The notes under the pieces: model-generated
Databases searched by the model: none
Seen by the model: only the letters and a program-made list of their open reading frames with translations
Told to the model about the DNA's origin: nothing
Translations under genes and position numbers: made by a program
In this document: positions 8,435-17,140 of the stretch, in pieces
Layout: the number at the start of each line of letters is the position of its first letter
Position numbering within the stretch: the stretch's first letter is position 1
Assembly (NCBI GenBank): GCA_945876755.1
Contig: CAMCPM010000002.1
Location: 62,001-126,000 of the forward strand
From: an uncultured Clostridia bacterium
GTDB lineage: Bacteria; Bacillota; Clostridia; Oscillospirales; Ruminococcaceae
Direction of reading: 5' to 3'
Length of the DNA: 64,000 nt

Positions 8435-9442
8435 ATGTCCGAACAGGAGAACAAGAAGATAATTTTCAGCGGAATACAGCCTACGGGTACGTTTACCCTC
8501 GGAAACTATATCGGCGCTGTTTCACACTGGGGAAAGCTTCAGGACGAATATAACTGTATTTATTCTATTGTCGATATGCACGCGATAACTGTCCGTCAGG
8601 ACCCTGTTAAGCTTCGCCAGCATACACTTGAGGCTTATGCGCTTATTATGGCTTGCGGCGTTGACCCGAAGAAGTCTATCGCTTTTATCCAGAGCCATGT
8701 CAGAACTCACGCAGAGCTGAACTGGATACTTGCCTGCTCGACCCAGTTCGGTGAGCTTTCCAGAATGACTCAGTTCAAGGATAAGTCCGCAAAGCACCCC
8801 GATGATATCAATGCGGGTCTTTTCACATATCCCGTGCTTATGGCGGCGGATATTCTTGCATATAAGGCTGACCTTGTACCCGTAGGCGTTGACCAGAAGC
8901 AGCACCTTGAGCTTGCAAGAAATGTTGCTCAGCGCTTCAACAGCAAGTACGGAGAGCTTTTTACTGTTCCCGACGCATATATTCCTAAGGTGGGCGCAAA
9001 GGTAATGTCGCTTCAGGATCCCGAAAAGAAAATGTCAAAATCAGATGAAAATCCGAATGCGTGCATTTATATTCTCGACGAGCCGGATGTTATCATCCGC
9101 AAGTTCAAAAGAGCCGTTACCGACAGCGATTCTGTTGTAAGATATGCCGAGGATAAGCCCGGAATAAGCAATCTTATGTCGATTTATTCGGTAATAACCG
9201 GCAAGGATTACGCTTCTATAGAGCGTGAATTTGATGGTAAAGGCTACGGCGATTTCAAGCTTGCGGTAGGCGAAGCTGTTGCCGACCACCTGAAGCCGGT
9301 CCGCGATGAATTTGCAAGACTTATGGCTGACAAGGCTTATCTGAAGGAGTGCTATACAGCAGGTGCGCAGGCGGCTCTTAATATCAGCAGAAAGACCGTT
9401 GCAAAGGCTTACAGGAAAGTCGGATTTGTTGATTCTATGTGA
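8435..9442 (+). CDS. trpS: Tryptophan--tRNA ligase
   Basis: The 335-residue protein has the class I synthetase signatures: FSGIQPTGTFTLGNYIGA (HIGH-like TLGNYIG) near the N-terminus and KKMSKSDEN (KMSKS loop) near residue 195. It charges tRNA-Trp with tryptophan using ATP. The 57-bp upstream gap is too short for a T-box leader, so it is not T-box controlled here. A fair ribosome site AAAGGAATTG precedes the ATG. Confidence 0.96.
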   Translation: MSEQENKKIIFSGIQPTGTFTLGNYIGAVSHWGKLQDEYNCIYSIVDMHAITVRQDPVKLRQHTLEAYALIMACGVDPKKSIAFIQSHVRTHAELNWILACSTQFGELSRMTQFKDKSAKHPDDINAGLFTYPVLMAADILAYKADLVPVGVDQKQHLELARNVAQRFNSKYGELFTVPDAYIPKVGAKVMSLQDPEKKMSKSDENPNACIYILDEPDVIIRKFKRAVTDSDSVVRYAEDKPGISNLMSIYSVITGKDYASIEREFDGKGYGDFKLAVGEAVADHLKPVRDEFARLMADKAYLKECYTAGAQAALNISRKTVAKAYRKVGFVDSM

Positions 9443-9503
9443 TTTTGTGCATTTCGATTTTATTAATTATAATGGTAAAAAAATACATTTGGAGCTTTTG
9501 ATG

Positions 9504-9515
9504 TTAAACGTTTAA
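9504..9515. promoter_or_regulatory. Candidate LacI-family operator O2
   Basis: TTAAACGTTTAA is a perfect 12-bp palindrome with the central CG typical of LacI/GalR/CcpA-family sites. It lies about 190 bp upstream of the lacI-type gene's -35 box. Confidence 0.5.
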
Positions 9516-9696
9516 TTGATTTTTTACACAAAAAGGAATGTCGAATGGAAAAATGGTTGTTGCTTTTAACTATAATGGCGTAAATATATGTATTTTGATT
9601 CACAAAGTGTTAAAAAAAGTGTTGGTTAAAAGGACTAAAAAAACATAAATATGTTATGCAAAAAGACTATTTTTCACTCAGGATTCACAAAAACCA

Positions 9697-9725
9697 TTGA
9701 CATATTTGAAAATCGGTTGTATATT
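9697..9725 (+). promoter_or_regulatory. Promoter of the LacI-family gene
   Basis: TTGACA (9697-9702), 17-bp spacer, TATATT (9720-9725). A candidate operator follows within 20 bp of the -10. Confidence 0.7.
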
Positions 9726-9741
9726 TATTATCGAAAGCGGC

Positions 9742-9753
9742 GAAAACGTTTAA
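9742..9753. promoter_or_regulatory. Candidate LacI-family operator O1
   Basis: GAAAACGTTTAA with the 8-bp palindrome AAACGTTT, placed over the likely transcription start, where a bound repressor would block the promoter. It shares its core with the O2 site 238 bp upstream. Confidence 0.55.
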
Positions 9754-9800
9754 AGAATTATTTGATGTTTTGCTGAAAATCTGAGGCTTGGAGATGCGTT

Positions 9801-10820
9801 ATGGTTTCTATAAAGGACATAGCTTCTGCCTGCGGCGTTTCTATTGCCACTGTCAGCAAGGCGCTGAATAATCATAAGGACGTCAGCGAGTCAACGAAAA
9901 CAATGATTCGCGAAACTGCAAAAAGACTTGGATATCTTCCGAATTCACAGGCAAGGGCGCTTAAAACAAATCGTACATATAATCTCGGCGTTCTTTTTGC
10001 GGAACGCGCACAAAGCGGTCTTACTCACAGCCATTTTGCCGCCGTACTGAACGGTTTCAAAAATGAGGCTGAAGCGAACGGATACGATATCACTTTTATA
10101 AGCCAGCAGATAGGCGAAAACAGAATGACGTTCTATGAACACTGTATTTGCAGGAACGTTGACGGCGTTGTTGTTGCGTGTGTTGACGATTTTGAGGACG
10201 GGGATATTTCCGAATTGCTTAAAAGTTCGGTTCCTACCGTTACTATCGACTATCAGAGTCCCGATAATCCTGCGGTGCTTTCCAACAATGAGTTCGGAAT
10301 GAAATCGCTTGTTGAATACGCTTATGGAATGGGACATAACAAAATTGCTTATATTTACGGCGATACATCAAAAGTTACCTCGGTACGCGTGAAAAGCTAT
10401 GAGGATACTTTGAGAAGCCTGAATATAAATGTCAGAAGCGATTATTTGCTTCAAGGCAAGTATCATGACCCTGTTTCTACCGAAATGCTTGCGGGACAGC
10501 TTGTTAAGCTTGATGATCCGCCGACGTGCATTATACTTCCCGATGATTTTTCGGCTATCGGTGCAATGACGGCATTTGAAAAGCTTGGAATGAGCGTTCC
10601 CGATGATGTTTCGATTATGGGATATGATGGCATTCTTCTTTCAAGATTCCTTAACCCGAAGCTTACGACTTTCAGGCAGGATACGGAGAGAATAGGTGCT
10701 GAGGCCGCAAAGCAGCTGATCGCACTGATAAAAAAAGAGATTTCCGCAGACGCGCCTCCGGTGATCGTCAACGGTTCTCTCAGAGAAGGCTCATCGGTCA
10801 AAAATCTGGTCGGTGAATAA
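9801..10820 (+). CDS. LacI-family transcriptional regulator of the sugar importer
   Basis: The 339-residue protein starts with the LacI helix-turn-helix and hinge: MVSIKDIASACGVSIATVSK, then RLGYLPNSQARALKTNRT. Residues from about 60 form a periplasmic-binding-like sugar domain (NLGVLF..., VPTVTIDYQSP, DVSIMGYDG). It probably represses its own gene and the ABC importer 54 bp downstream until a sugar binds. Two AACGTT-core palindromes in the upstream region are the likely sites. The ATG is preceded by GGCTTGGAGATG. The effector sugar cannot be told by eye. Confidence 0.92.
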   Translation: MVSIKDIASACGVSIATVSKALNNHKDVSESTKTMIRETAKRLGYLPNSQARALKTNRTYNLGVLFAERAQSGLTHSHFAAVLNGFKNEAEANGYDITFISQQIGENRMTFYEHCICRNVDGVVVACVDDFEDGDISELLKSSVPTVTIDYQSPDNPAVLSNNEFGMKSLVEYAYGMGHNKIAYIYGDTSKVTSVRVKSYEDTLRSLNINVRSDYLLQGKYHDPVSTEMLAGQLVKLDDPPTCIILPDDFSAIGAMTAFEKLGMSVPDDVSIMGYDGILLSRFLNPKLTTFRQDTERIGAEAAKQLIALIKKEISADAPPVIVNGSLREGSSVKNLVGE

Positions 10821-10828
10821 ACCACGCT

Positions 10829-10851
10829 ATTATATTATTAAATAATATAAT
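10829..10851. repeat. AT-only perfect inverted repeat before the binding-protein gene
   Basis: Eleven-bp arms ATTATATTATT and AATAATATAAT around one base, 24 bp before the importer's first ATG and 9 bp after the regulator's stop. It could form a weak 5' hairpin in the mRNA or be a promoter-like tract; its role is not clear. Confidence 0.5.
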
Positions 10852-10874
10852 ATATTTTTAAGGAGGAAAACCAA

Positions 10875-12311
10875 ATGAAGAATTTTAAGAAAAACATCGC
10901 TCTTCTTGCAGCTCTTGCATGTGCTGGAACCATGCTCGCAGGCTGTACAAGCGACAAGCCCGCTGAAGGCGGCGACACACCTGCTGCTGAAGGCGGCGAC
11001 ACAACAACAGCTGCTGCTGACGGCGGTGCTGATGCAGGCGCTGATACAGGTGCTGCTGATGCTGCTGACGAGGGCAAGGTTCTCAAAATCTGCGGCTGGA
11101 ACACAGAATTCCAGGGCCTTTTTGAGACATACTATGCTGGCACAAGCGAGACACCTTATGCTAAGGCTCCCGGACTTCCCGAGGGCGTTACAGCTGAATT
11201 TATAATCACAGCTAACGAAGGTAACGCTTATCAGAACAAGCTCGACCAGGATCTCGAGGCTCAGGCTGGCAAGTCCGGCGACGACCTCATCGATATGTTC
11301 CTCTTCGAGGCTGACTACGCTCTTAAGTATGTAAACTCCGACTACACAATGGATGTTAAGGAGCTTGGTCTTACAGACGCTGACCTCGCTGAGATGTATC
11401 AGTACACAAAGGATATCTGCACAGATTCCAACGGCGCTCTCAAGGGCGTTTCTTGGCAGGCTACACCTGGCCTCTTCGCTTACAGAAGAAGCATCGCTAA
11501 GGATGTTCTCGGTTCCGATGATCCTGCAACAGTTCAGGAAGCTGTTAAGGACTGGGATGCATTCAATGCAACAGCTGCTGCTGCTAAGGATAAGGGCTAC
11601 TACATGCTCTCCGGTTACGATGATGCTTACAGAACATTCTCCAACAACGTATCTGCTCCTTGGGTAAATGACCAGAATCAGATCGTTATCGACGACAACC
11701 TCTGGAAGTGGGTTGACCAGACTAAGGAATTCACAGACAAGGGCTACAACGAGAAGACTTCTCTCTGGTCCGACGGTTGGTCTGCTGGTCAGAGCGCTGA
11801 CGGTAAGGTATTCGGTTACTTCTACTCCACATGGGGTATCAACTTCACACTTAAGGGCAATGCAGGCGACGCTGGCTTCGGTGACTGGGGCGTTTGCGAA
11901 GGTCCTCAGAACTACTACTGGGGCGGTTCTTGGATCGCTGCTGCAAAGGGCACAGATAACAAGGCACTCGTTGCTGACGTTATGAAGTGGATGACTTGCA
12001 ACGGTGAGACAATGACTCAGATCACAAACGATACTCAGGACTACACAAACAATGCTGCTGCTATGAACGCACTTGCATCTAGCGACTTCAAGTCTGACTT
12101 CCTCGGTGGTCAGAACCACATCGCTCTCTTTGCTGAGTCTGCTCCTAAGATCGACATGAGCAATATCTCCGGTTACGACCAGGGTCTCAACGAGTCCTTC
12201 CAGGCTGCATTCAAGGATTACTTTGACGGCACAGTTGATAAGGATACAGCTCTCCAGAACTTCTACACAGCTGTTTCTGAGAAGTATCCTGAACTCACAG
12301 CTGCTGAATAA
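10875..12311 (+). CDS. Sugar ABC transporter substrate-binding lipoprotein
   Basis: The 478-residue protein has a lipoprotein signal with lipobox LAGC (lipidated Cys24), a low-complexity Ala/Gly/Asp/Thr linker to about residue 70, and a family 1 extracellular solute-binding fold (KILKICGWN-like start, then a domain rich in Trp and Tyr). It captures an oligosaccharide outside the membrane for the two permeases that follow. Codon use is strikingly narrow (ACA for Thr, CTC for Leu, GCT for Ala) compared with neighbours, which signals very high expression. A strong AAGGAGG precedes the ATG. A hairpin 33 bp after the stop probably limits read-through into the permeases. Confidence 0.93.
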   Translation: MKNFKKNIALLAALACAGTMLAGCTSDKPAEGGDTPAAEGGDTTTAAADGGADAGADTGAADAADEGKVLKICGWNTEFQGLFETYYAGTSETPYAKAPGLPEGVTAEFIITANEGNAYQNKLDQDLEAQAGKSGDDLIDMFLFEADYALKYVNSDYTMDVKELGLTDADLAEMYQYTKDICTDSNGALKGVSWQATPGLFAYRRSIAKDVLGSDDPATVQEAVKDWDAFNATAAAAKDKGYYMLSGYDDAYRTFSNNVSAPWVNDQNQIVIDDNLWKWVDQTKEFTDKGYNEKTSLWSDGWSAGQSADGKVFGYFYSTWGINFTLKGNAGDAGFGDWGVCEGPQNYYWGGSWIAAAKGTDNKALVADVMKWMTCNGETMTQITNDTQDYTNNAAAMNALASSDFKSDFLGGQNHIALFAESAPKIDMSNISGYDQGLNESFQAAFKDYFDGTVDKDTALQNFYTAVSEKYPELTAAE

Positions 12312-12343
12312 TCATCGGCACGTTTAGAATTCGTATGTAGATG

Positions 12344-12376
12344 ATACGGGGCGGGCTCTGCCCGTTCCGTATTTTC
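12344..12376 (+). terminator. Intercistronic attenuating terminator
   Basis: ATACGG and GCGGGC pair with GCCCG and CCGTAT, followed by TTTTCTTTT. Placed between binding protein and permeases, it would give many more binding-protein transcripts than permease transcripts. Confidence 0.75.
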
Positions 12377-12443
12377 TTTTATCAAAGTAAAAATCTGTGA
12401 AAGGGTATAAGTGCTTTTTGGCGTTATATGATGGTGATATAAT

Positions 12444-13406
12444 ATGGCTGCTCCTCTTTCGCGGAGAAAATCTATAAGTTATTCAAAGTGGGGTTATTTC
12501 TTCATTGCTCCTTTCTTTATAATCTATGCGATTTTCTCTTTAATTCCGCTTATTGACACATTTAAAAACAGCTTTTTTGAGTATTATTACAGCCAGCTTA
12601 AATGGACAGGTCCAAATTTTGTCGGCTTTGATAATTACAAAATGGTATTAAGCGGCGATTTGATGAAGTATTTCGGTAATACCTTTATAATCTGGATTAT
12701 CGGATTTATTCCTCAGATTGTTGTTTCCCTGGCGCTTGCGTCATGGTTTACCGATTTAAGATTGAAATTAAAAGCTACTGGCTTTTTCAAGGTTGTAATT
12801 TACCTGCCTAACGTTATCATGGCTGCGGCTATTTCAATGCTGTTCTACTCAATTTTCTCCGAATATGCAATCGGACCTATCAACAGCATTCTCCTTAACG
12901 CAGGTGCAATTACTGAACCTTATAAGTTCTTCTCGTATACAACCAGTACAAGACTCATTATTGCCGGCATCAACTTCCTTATGTGGTATGGTAATACTAC
13001 TATCATGCTGATGGCTGCTATCATGGGTGTTGATACTTCACTTTACGAATCGGCACAGATAGACGGTGCTAATCCCACCCAGACTTTCTGGAAGATCACT
13101 ATTCCGCTTATTCGTCCTATTCTCCTTTATGTTCTTGTTACATCGCTTATCGGCGGTATTCAGATGTTCGATATCCCAAGCGTTATCACAAACGCAAAGG
13201 GTGCTCCTAACAGAACAACTATGACTGTTGTTATGTATCTGAACAACTACCTTACAACAGGTAAGAACTATGGTATGGCAGGTGCAGTTTCTGTTATTCT
13301 CTTTATTGTTGCTGCTGTTCTTAGCTTGCTTGTATTCTATCTCATGCGTGACAAAGACGCTCCTAAGAAGAAACTCAAGAAGAAGAAAGGAGCTAATCTG
13401 TTATGA
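12444..13406 (+). CDS. Sugar ABC transporter permease, MalF type
   Basis: The 320-residue protein has six hydrophobic segments and the EAA loop ESAQIDGANPTQTFWKITIP near residue 210, which contacts the ATPase. It forms the membrane channel with the next gene product. The last bases overlap the next start by 4 (ATGA-type). The ribosome site is weak (GATGGTGATAT), matching lower expression than the binding protein. The Lys-rich tail KKKLKKKKG is unusual but common in this family in Ruminococcus-like genomes. Confidence 0.92.
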   Translation: MAAPLSRRKSISYSKWGYFFIAPFFIIYAIFSLIPLIDTFKNSFFEYYYSQLKWTGPNFVGFDNYKMVLSGDLMKYFGNTFIIWIIGFIPQIVVSLALASWFTDLRLKLKATGFFKVVIYLPNVIMAAAISMLFYSIFSEYAIGPINSILLNAGAITEPYKFFSYTTSTRLIIAGINFLMWYGNTTIMLMAAIMGVDTSLYESAQIDGANPTQTFWKITIPLIRPILLYVLVTSLIGGIQMFDIPSVITNAKGAPNRTTMTVVMYLNNYLTTGKNYGMAGAVSVILFIVAAVLSLLVFYLMRDKDAPKKKLKKKKGANLL

Positions 13407-14296
13407 GAACATACGATGTTGCAGGACAGAACAATGATAAAACAATTCTTACTATAAGAAGAGTTTTCTGTTATGTTGTTTTGATTTTACTGACAGTGAT
13501 TTCATTGTTCCCGTTCCTTATACTTTTGATCAACTCATCAAGAAGTCACGTTGAAATTCAGCAGGGCTTCTCAATGATACCTGGTACACAGTTTTTAGAG
13601 AATTTTAAGAATGCTATTTTTGGCAAAACATATAACGGAACGCGTCTCCAGTGGAATGTTTTCGGTGGTATGCTTAATTCGTTTATTGTTGCAGGTTTTG
13701 CAACTCTTTTGTCAGTTTATTTCTCTGCATTTACTGCTTACGGTATCCATGTATATGATTTCAAACTCAAGAATGTTGCATTTACATTTATTCTTGTAAT
13801 TATGATGGTTCCGTCACAGGTTTCGGCACTTGGTTTTGTAAACCTCGTTTCAAAAATGGGTCTTAAGGATTCGCTTATTCCTCTTATCCTTCCTACAATT
13901 GCTGCTCCTGCTACTTTCTATTTCATGAAGCAGTATATGGAAAGCTCGTTGCCTATTGAAATCGTTGAAGCTGCTCGTATTGATGGATGTAACGAATTCA
14001 GGACTTTCAACAGTATTATTGTACCTATTTTGAAACCGGCATTTGCTGTTCAGGCTATCTTTACATTTGTTACAAACTGGAACAACTACTTCATTCCTTC
14101 TTTGATTATTTCAAAGGATGAAAAGAAGACGCTTCCTATCCTGATTGCACAGCTCAGAAGTGCTGACTTTACAAAGTTTGATATGGGTCAGCTTTACTTC
14201 ACGATCATGATCGCAATCGTTCCTGTTGTTATTGTTTACCTTTGCCTTTCCAAGTTCATCATTCGTGGTGTAACTCTCGGTTCTGTAAAGGGTTAA
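13403..14296 (+). CDS. Sugar ABC transporter permease, MalG type
   Basis: The 297-residue membrane protein has six hydrophobic segments and the EAA loop EAARIDGCNEFRTFNSIIVP near residue 195. It pairs with the MalF-type permease; the ribosome site AAAGGAG lies inside that gene. No ATPase gene follows, so the importer must use a shared ATPase (MsmK/MsiK type) encoded elsewhere, a common arrangement in Firmicutes. A terminator closes the operon. Confidence 0.92.
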   Translation: MRTYDVAGQNNDKTILTIRRVFCYVVLILLTVISLFPFLILLINSSRSHVEIQQGFSMIPGTQFLENFKNAIFGKTYNGTRLQWNVFGGMLNSFIVAGFATLLSVYFSAFTAYGIHVYDFKLKNVAFTFILVIMMVPSQVSALGFVNLVSKMGLKDSLIPLILPTIAAPATFYFMKQYMESSLPIEIVEAARIDGCNEFRTFNSIIVPILKPAFAVQAIFTFVTNWNNYFIPSLIISKDEKKTLPILIAQLRSADFTKFDMGQLYFTIMIAIVPVVIVYLCLSKFIIRGVTLGSVKG

Positions 14297-14308
14297 TATT
14301 AACATTTT

Positions 14309-14346
14309 AAAGCTGTACAGGCTTCGGTCTGTGCAGCTTTTTTCTT
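14309..14346 (+). terminator. Terminator of the sugar importer operon
   Basis: AAAGCTGTACAG pairs with CTGTGCAGCTTT, followed by TTTTTCTTTT. Confidence 0.9.
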
Positions 14347-14373
14347 TTATAAAGATTATTTATAGTATCTCTC

Positions 14374-14403
14374 TTGACAAAGCTATGTAAAATGTGTTAT
14401 GAT
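14374..14403 (+). promoter_or_regulatory. Promoter of thrR-hom-thrB
   Basis: TTGACA (14374-14379), 18-bp spacer, TATGAT (14398-14403), about 80 bp before the first start codon. Confidence 0.75.
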
Positions 14404-14483
14404 TGTTTTTATGGTAAGTACACTTGTTTTTTGCACAAGGACGTTAATTGAAGTTTATTGGCGTTTACTGCGCGGAGGTTAAT

Positions 14484-14924
14484 ATGAACAATTCGTCTTT
14501 TGTTGTTATCAGTACCGATGTTCTTCCGGAAATTTTTCCTAAAGTGCTTGAGGTAAAACGCCTTCTTGCTTGCGGTGAGGAAAAAAGCTCCGCTTCTGCC
14601 TGCAAAAGAATAGGAATTTCACGAAGCGCTTTTTATAAATACAGGGAATGCGTTTTCGCATATGAAGAAAAGCTCGCTCAGAAAATTATTTCCTATTATG
14701 CTCTTTTAAAGGACGAACCCGGAGTGCTTTCTGCAATTCTTGCGGAATTTCACAGACAAGGTGCAAATATTATTACTGTTAATCAGAATATGCCTATTGA
14801 CGGTGTTGCAGCAGTAAATATCACAGTCAGACTTTTCGGAGACGCTTCTGACGCATACAGTCTGAAGAACGATCTGGCGGCGCTTAACGGTGTTGTGGAC
14901 GTTAAGTTTATTTCAGGCGAATAA
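14484..14924 (+). CDS. ACT-domain regulator, UPF0735 family (ThrR/PheB-like)
   Basis: The 146-residue protein starts MNNSSFVVISTDVLPEIFPK. Residues about 30-55 (SASACKRIGISRSAFYKYR) look like a helix-turn-helix, and residues about 70-145 form an ACT domain (LKDEPGVLSAILAEFHRQGANIITVNQN). ACT domains bind amino acids. The Bacillus homologue ThrR represses hom-thrCB in response to threonine and lysine; here it sits directly upstream of hom, which supports the ThrR role over PheB. I chose ATG at 14484 because GGAGGT precedes it; a longer frame from 14448 has no ribosome site. Confidence 0.82.
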   Translation: MNNSSFVVISTDVLPEIFPKVLEVKRLLACGEEKSSASACKRIGISRSAFYKYRECVFAYEEKLAQKIISYYALLKDEPGVLSAILAEFHRQGANIITVNQNMPIDGVAAVNITVRLFGDASDAYSLKNDLAALNGVVDVKFISGE

Positions 14925-14978
14925 ACGGTGCAGACAGGTTGTTCCGTATTTTTCATTGTTTAAAAAGGAGATATTAAG

Positions 14979-16208
14979 ATGTCAAAAATTGCAGTTTTAG
15001 GTTATGGTGTTGTCGGCTCGGGTACAGTCGAGCTGTTCTATAAAAATAAGGAGAAAATTATTTCTAAGGTGGGTAAAGACCTTGATATCAAGTATATTCT
15101 CGATATTCGTGATTTTCCCGACAGCCCTTATGCCGATAAGTTTACGAAAAATTTTGATGATATTATAAACGACCCTGAGGTAACTATCGTTGCTGAGGTT
15201 ATAGGTGGTTTGAAATTTTCTTACGGTTATGTAAAGGCTTGTCTTGAAAAGGGCAAGAATGTGGTAACTTCCAACAAGGAGCTTGTCGCTGAAAAGGGTG
15301 CGGAGCTTCTGAAAATTGCTGCCGAGCATAACTGCAACTTTCTGTTTGAAGCTTCGACAGGCGGTGCGATACCTATTATCCGTCCGCTTCACCAGTGTCT
15401 TGCAGCTAATGATATTACCGCAATTGCAGGTATTCTGAACGGTACTACAAACTTTATCCTCACAAAAATGATAAACGAGCAGATGGCTTTTGACGATGCT
15501 TTGGCAATGGCTCAGAAGCTTGGCTATGCCGAGCAGGACCCTACTGCCGATATTGAGGGTCATGACGCTTGCAGAAAAATTTGTATACTCGCTTCGCTGG
15601 CTTTCGGAAAGCACGTTTACCCCAAATGGGTACACTGCGAAGGTATCACAAAGCTTACTCTTGAGGACGTTATGTACGCTGAAAACTGGGGCGGCGAAAT
15701 AAAGCTTATCGGCTCGGTGAAGAAGTGCGCCGATGGCAAGATACTGCCGATGGTTCGTCCTGCTTTTGTTTGTAATAATAACCAGCTTTCGCATATTTCT
15801 GATGTTTTCAACGGTATTATGGTTTACGGCGACGCTGTTGACGAGGTAATGTTCTACGGCAGAGGCGCAGGCAAGCTTCCTACCGCAAGTGCTATCGTTG
15901 CCGATATTGCAGATGCGGCAAAAATGAACGGTACGTCTATTTCCCAGACTTGGGAGGACAGCGCTGATGACAGCTTTATTGCCGATTATAAGGACGACGT
16001 TGTTTCGGTTTATGTGCGTACAAACGGTGTTCCTGCCGAAAAGATTTCCGCAGCGTTCGGTACGGTTGAGTACCTGAGCCGTGATAATCAGCCCGACGGA
16101 GAGCTTGCGTTTATCGCTCCTGCAATGCCTGAGAGAAAGTTTGATGAAAAGCTTGAGTCTCTCGGAGGAGAAGTTCTCGGAAAGATCCGTGTTCTCGAAC
16201 TTGACTGA
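14979..16208 (+). CDS. hom: Homoserine dehydrogenase
   Basis: The 409-residue protein has the NAD(P)-binding GYGVVGSG at the N-terminus, the substrate region EASTGGAIPIIRPL and NGTTNFILTKM, and GYAEQDPTADIEGHDACRK, the family signature with the catalytic lysine. It reduces aspartate semialdehyde to homoserine, the branch point to threonine and methionine. The tail from about residue 335 looks like a short ACT domain, giving allosteric control by threonine. It sits between the ThrR-like gene and thrB, consistent with a threonine operon that lacks thrC here. Confidence 0.95.
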   Translation: MSKIAVLGYGVVGSGTVELFYKNKEKIISKVGKDLDIKYILDIRDFPDSPYADKFTKNFDDIINDPEVTIVAEVIGGLKFSYGYVKACLEKGKNVVTSNKELVAEKGAELLKIAAEHNCNFLFEASTGGAIPIIRPLHQCLAANDITAIAGILNGTTNFILTKMINEQMAFDDALAMAQKLGYAEQDPTADIEGHDACRKICILASLAFGKHVYPKWVHCEGITKLTLEDVMYAENWGGEIKLIGSVKKCADGKILPMVRPAFVCNNNQLSHISDVFNGIMVYGDAVDEVMFYGRGAGKLPTASAIVADIADAAKMNGTSISQTWEDSADDSFIADYKDDVVSVYVRTNGVPAEKISAAFGTVEYLSRDNQPDGELAFIAPAMPERKFDEKLESLGGEVLGKIRVLELD

Positions 16209-16235
16209 TTTGCTTCTGAAAGGAATATCCGTCCG

Positions 16236-17126
16236 ATGATAAAAATTCAAATTCCCGCAACAAGTGCAAATCTCGGTGCAGGTTTCGATGCGCTGGGACT
16301 TGCTCTGAACTATTATAACTATGTCAACATTGAAGAAGCCGACAAAATAATTATAGAAAGCCTTGACGGTACTGCCGTTCCTACGGATGCGTCAAATCTG
16401 GTGTATGACACCGCACACATTTTATATGATATCTGCGGAAGAAAGCTTAATGGTCTGAAGATACAGCAGATAAATAATATCCCTATGGCGCGCGGTCTTG
16501 GAAGCTCTTCGGCGTGTATTATCGCAGGACTTGTGGGTGCAAACCAGCTTCTCGGCGAACCGATGGGGCTTGACGATTTGGTTAACCTTTCTGCACAGAT
16601 CGAGGGTCACCCCGATAATACTGCTCCTGCACTTCTTGGAGGTATCGTAACCGCCGTTTTTGACGGAAAGTGCGTTCACTGGGTCAAGCAGGAGGTTTAC
16701 ACAACGCTGAAATTTGTTGTTGTAATACCCGATTTTGAACTGAAAACCGAAAAGGCGAGAGCCTGCCTTCCAAAGGAAATTTCCCACAAGGACGCAGTTT
16801 ATAATCTTTCCAGAGCAGCACTTTTTTCTGCTTCGCTTCTTACGGGAAAGTATGAAAATCTGCGCACGGCAGTGCATGACAGGCTTCACCAGCCGTACCG
16901 AATGGAGCTTATCCCTCATGGCAGGGACGTTTTTGATACGGCGTACAGCCTTGGCGCTTACGCTGCATATCTCAGCGGCGCAGGACCTTCACTGATGGCG
17001 ATCGTTGACGCCGATAATGAGTATTTTGTGGGCAAACTCAGATTTGCTCTTGACAAAATGGGACTTTCTGATTGGGAAGTTCATGAACTGCATATTGACA
17101 ATATCGGAACGAGAATTATTAATTAA
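16236..17126 (+). CDS. thrB: Homoserine kinase
   Basis: The 296-residue GHMP-family kinase shows PATSANLGAGFDALGLAL at the start, the ATP-loop PMARGLGSSSACI near residue 85, and the C-terminal motif YLSGAGPSLMAI. It phosphorylates homoserine for threonine synthase. It follows hom by 27 bp with the ribosome site GAAAGGAATA and is very likely in the same transcript. Confidence 0.95.
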   Translation: MIKIQIPATSANLGAGFDALGLALNYYNYVNIEEADKIIIESLDGTAVPTDASNLVYDTAHILYDICGRKLNGLKIQQINNIPMARGLGSSSACIIAGLVGANQLLGEPMGLDDLVNLSAQIEGHPDNTAPALLGGIVTAVFDGKCVHWVKQEVYTTLKFVVVIPDFELKTEKARACLPKEISHKDAVYNLSRAALFSASLLTGKYENLRTAVHDRLHQPYRMELIPHGRDVFDTAYSLGAYAAYLSGAGPSLMAIVDADNEYFVGKLRFALDKMGLSDWEVHELHIDNIGTRIIN

Positions 17127-17140
17127 CAGGGGAGATTAAT

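Larger units (their letters stand above)
9443..9800 (+). other. Intergenic region with LacI-type operators
   Basis: This 358-bp AT-rich stretch has no gene. It holds the promoter of the LacI-family gene and two candidate operators, listed separately. No clear terminator for trpS is visible. Confidence 0.6.

Noticed and set aside
10830..12119. A 429-codon open frame on the minus strand opposite the sugar-binding protein
   Set aside because: It is a by-product of the strong codon bias of the real gene; the product is Val/Cys/Ser-rich with no family and no ribosome site.
14997..16250. A 417-codon minus-strand frame opposite hom
   Set aside because: Antisense to a clear homoserine dehydrogenase; low-complexity composition and no promoter.
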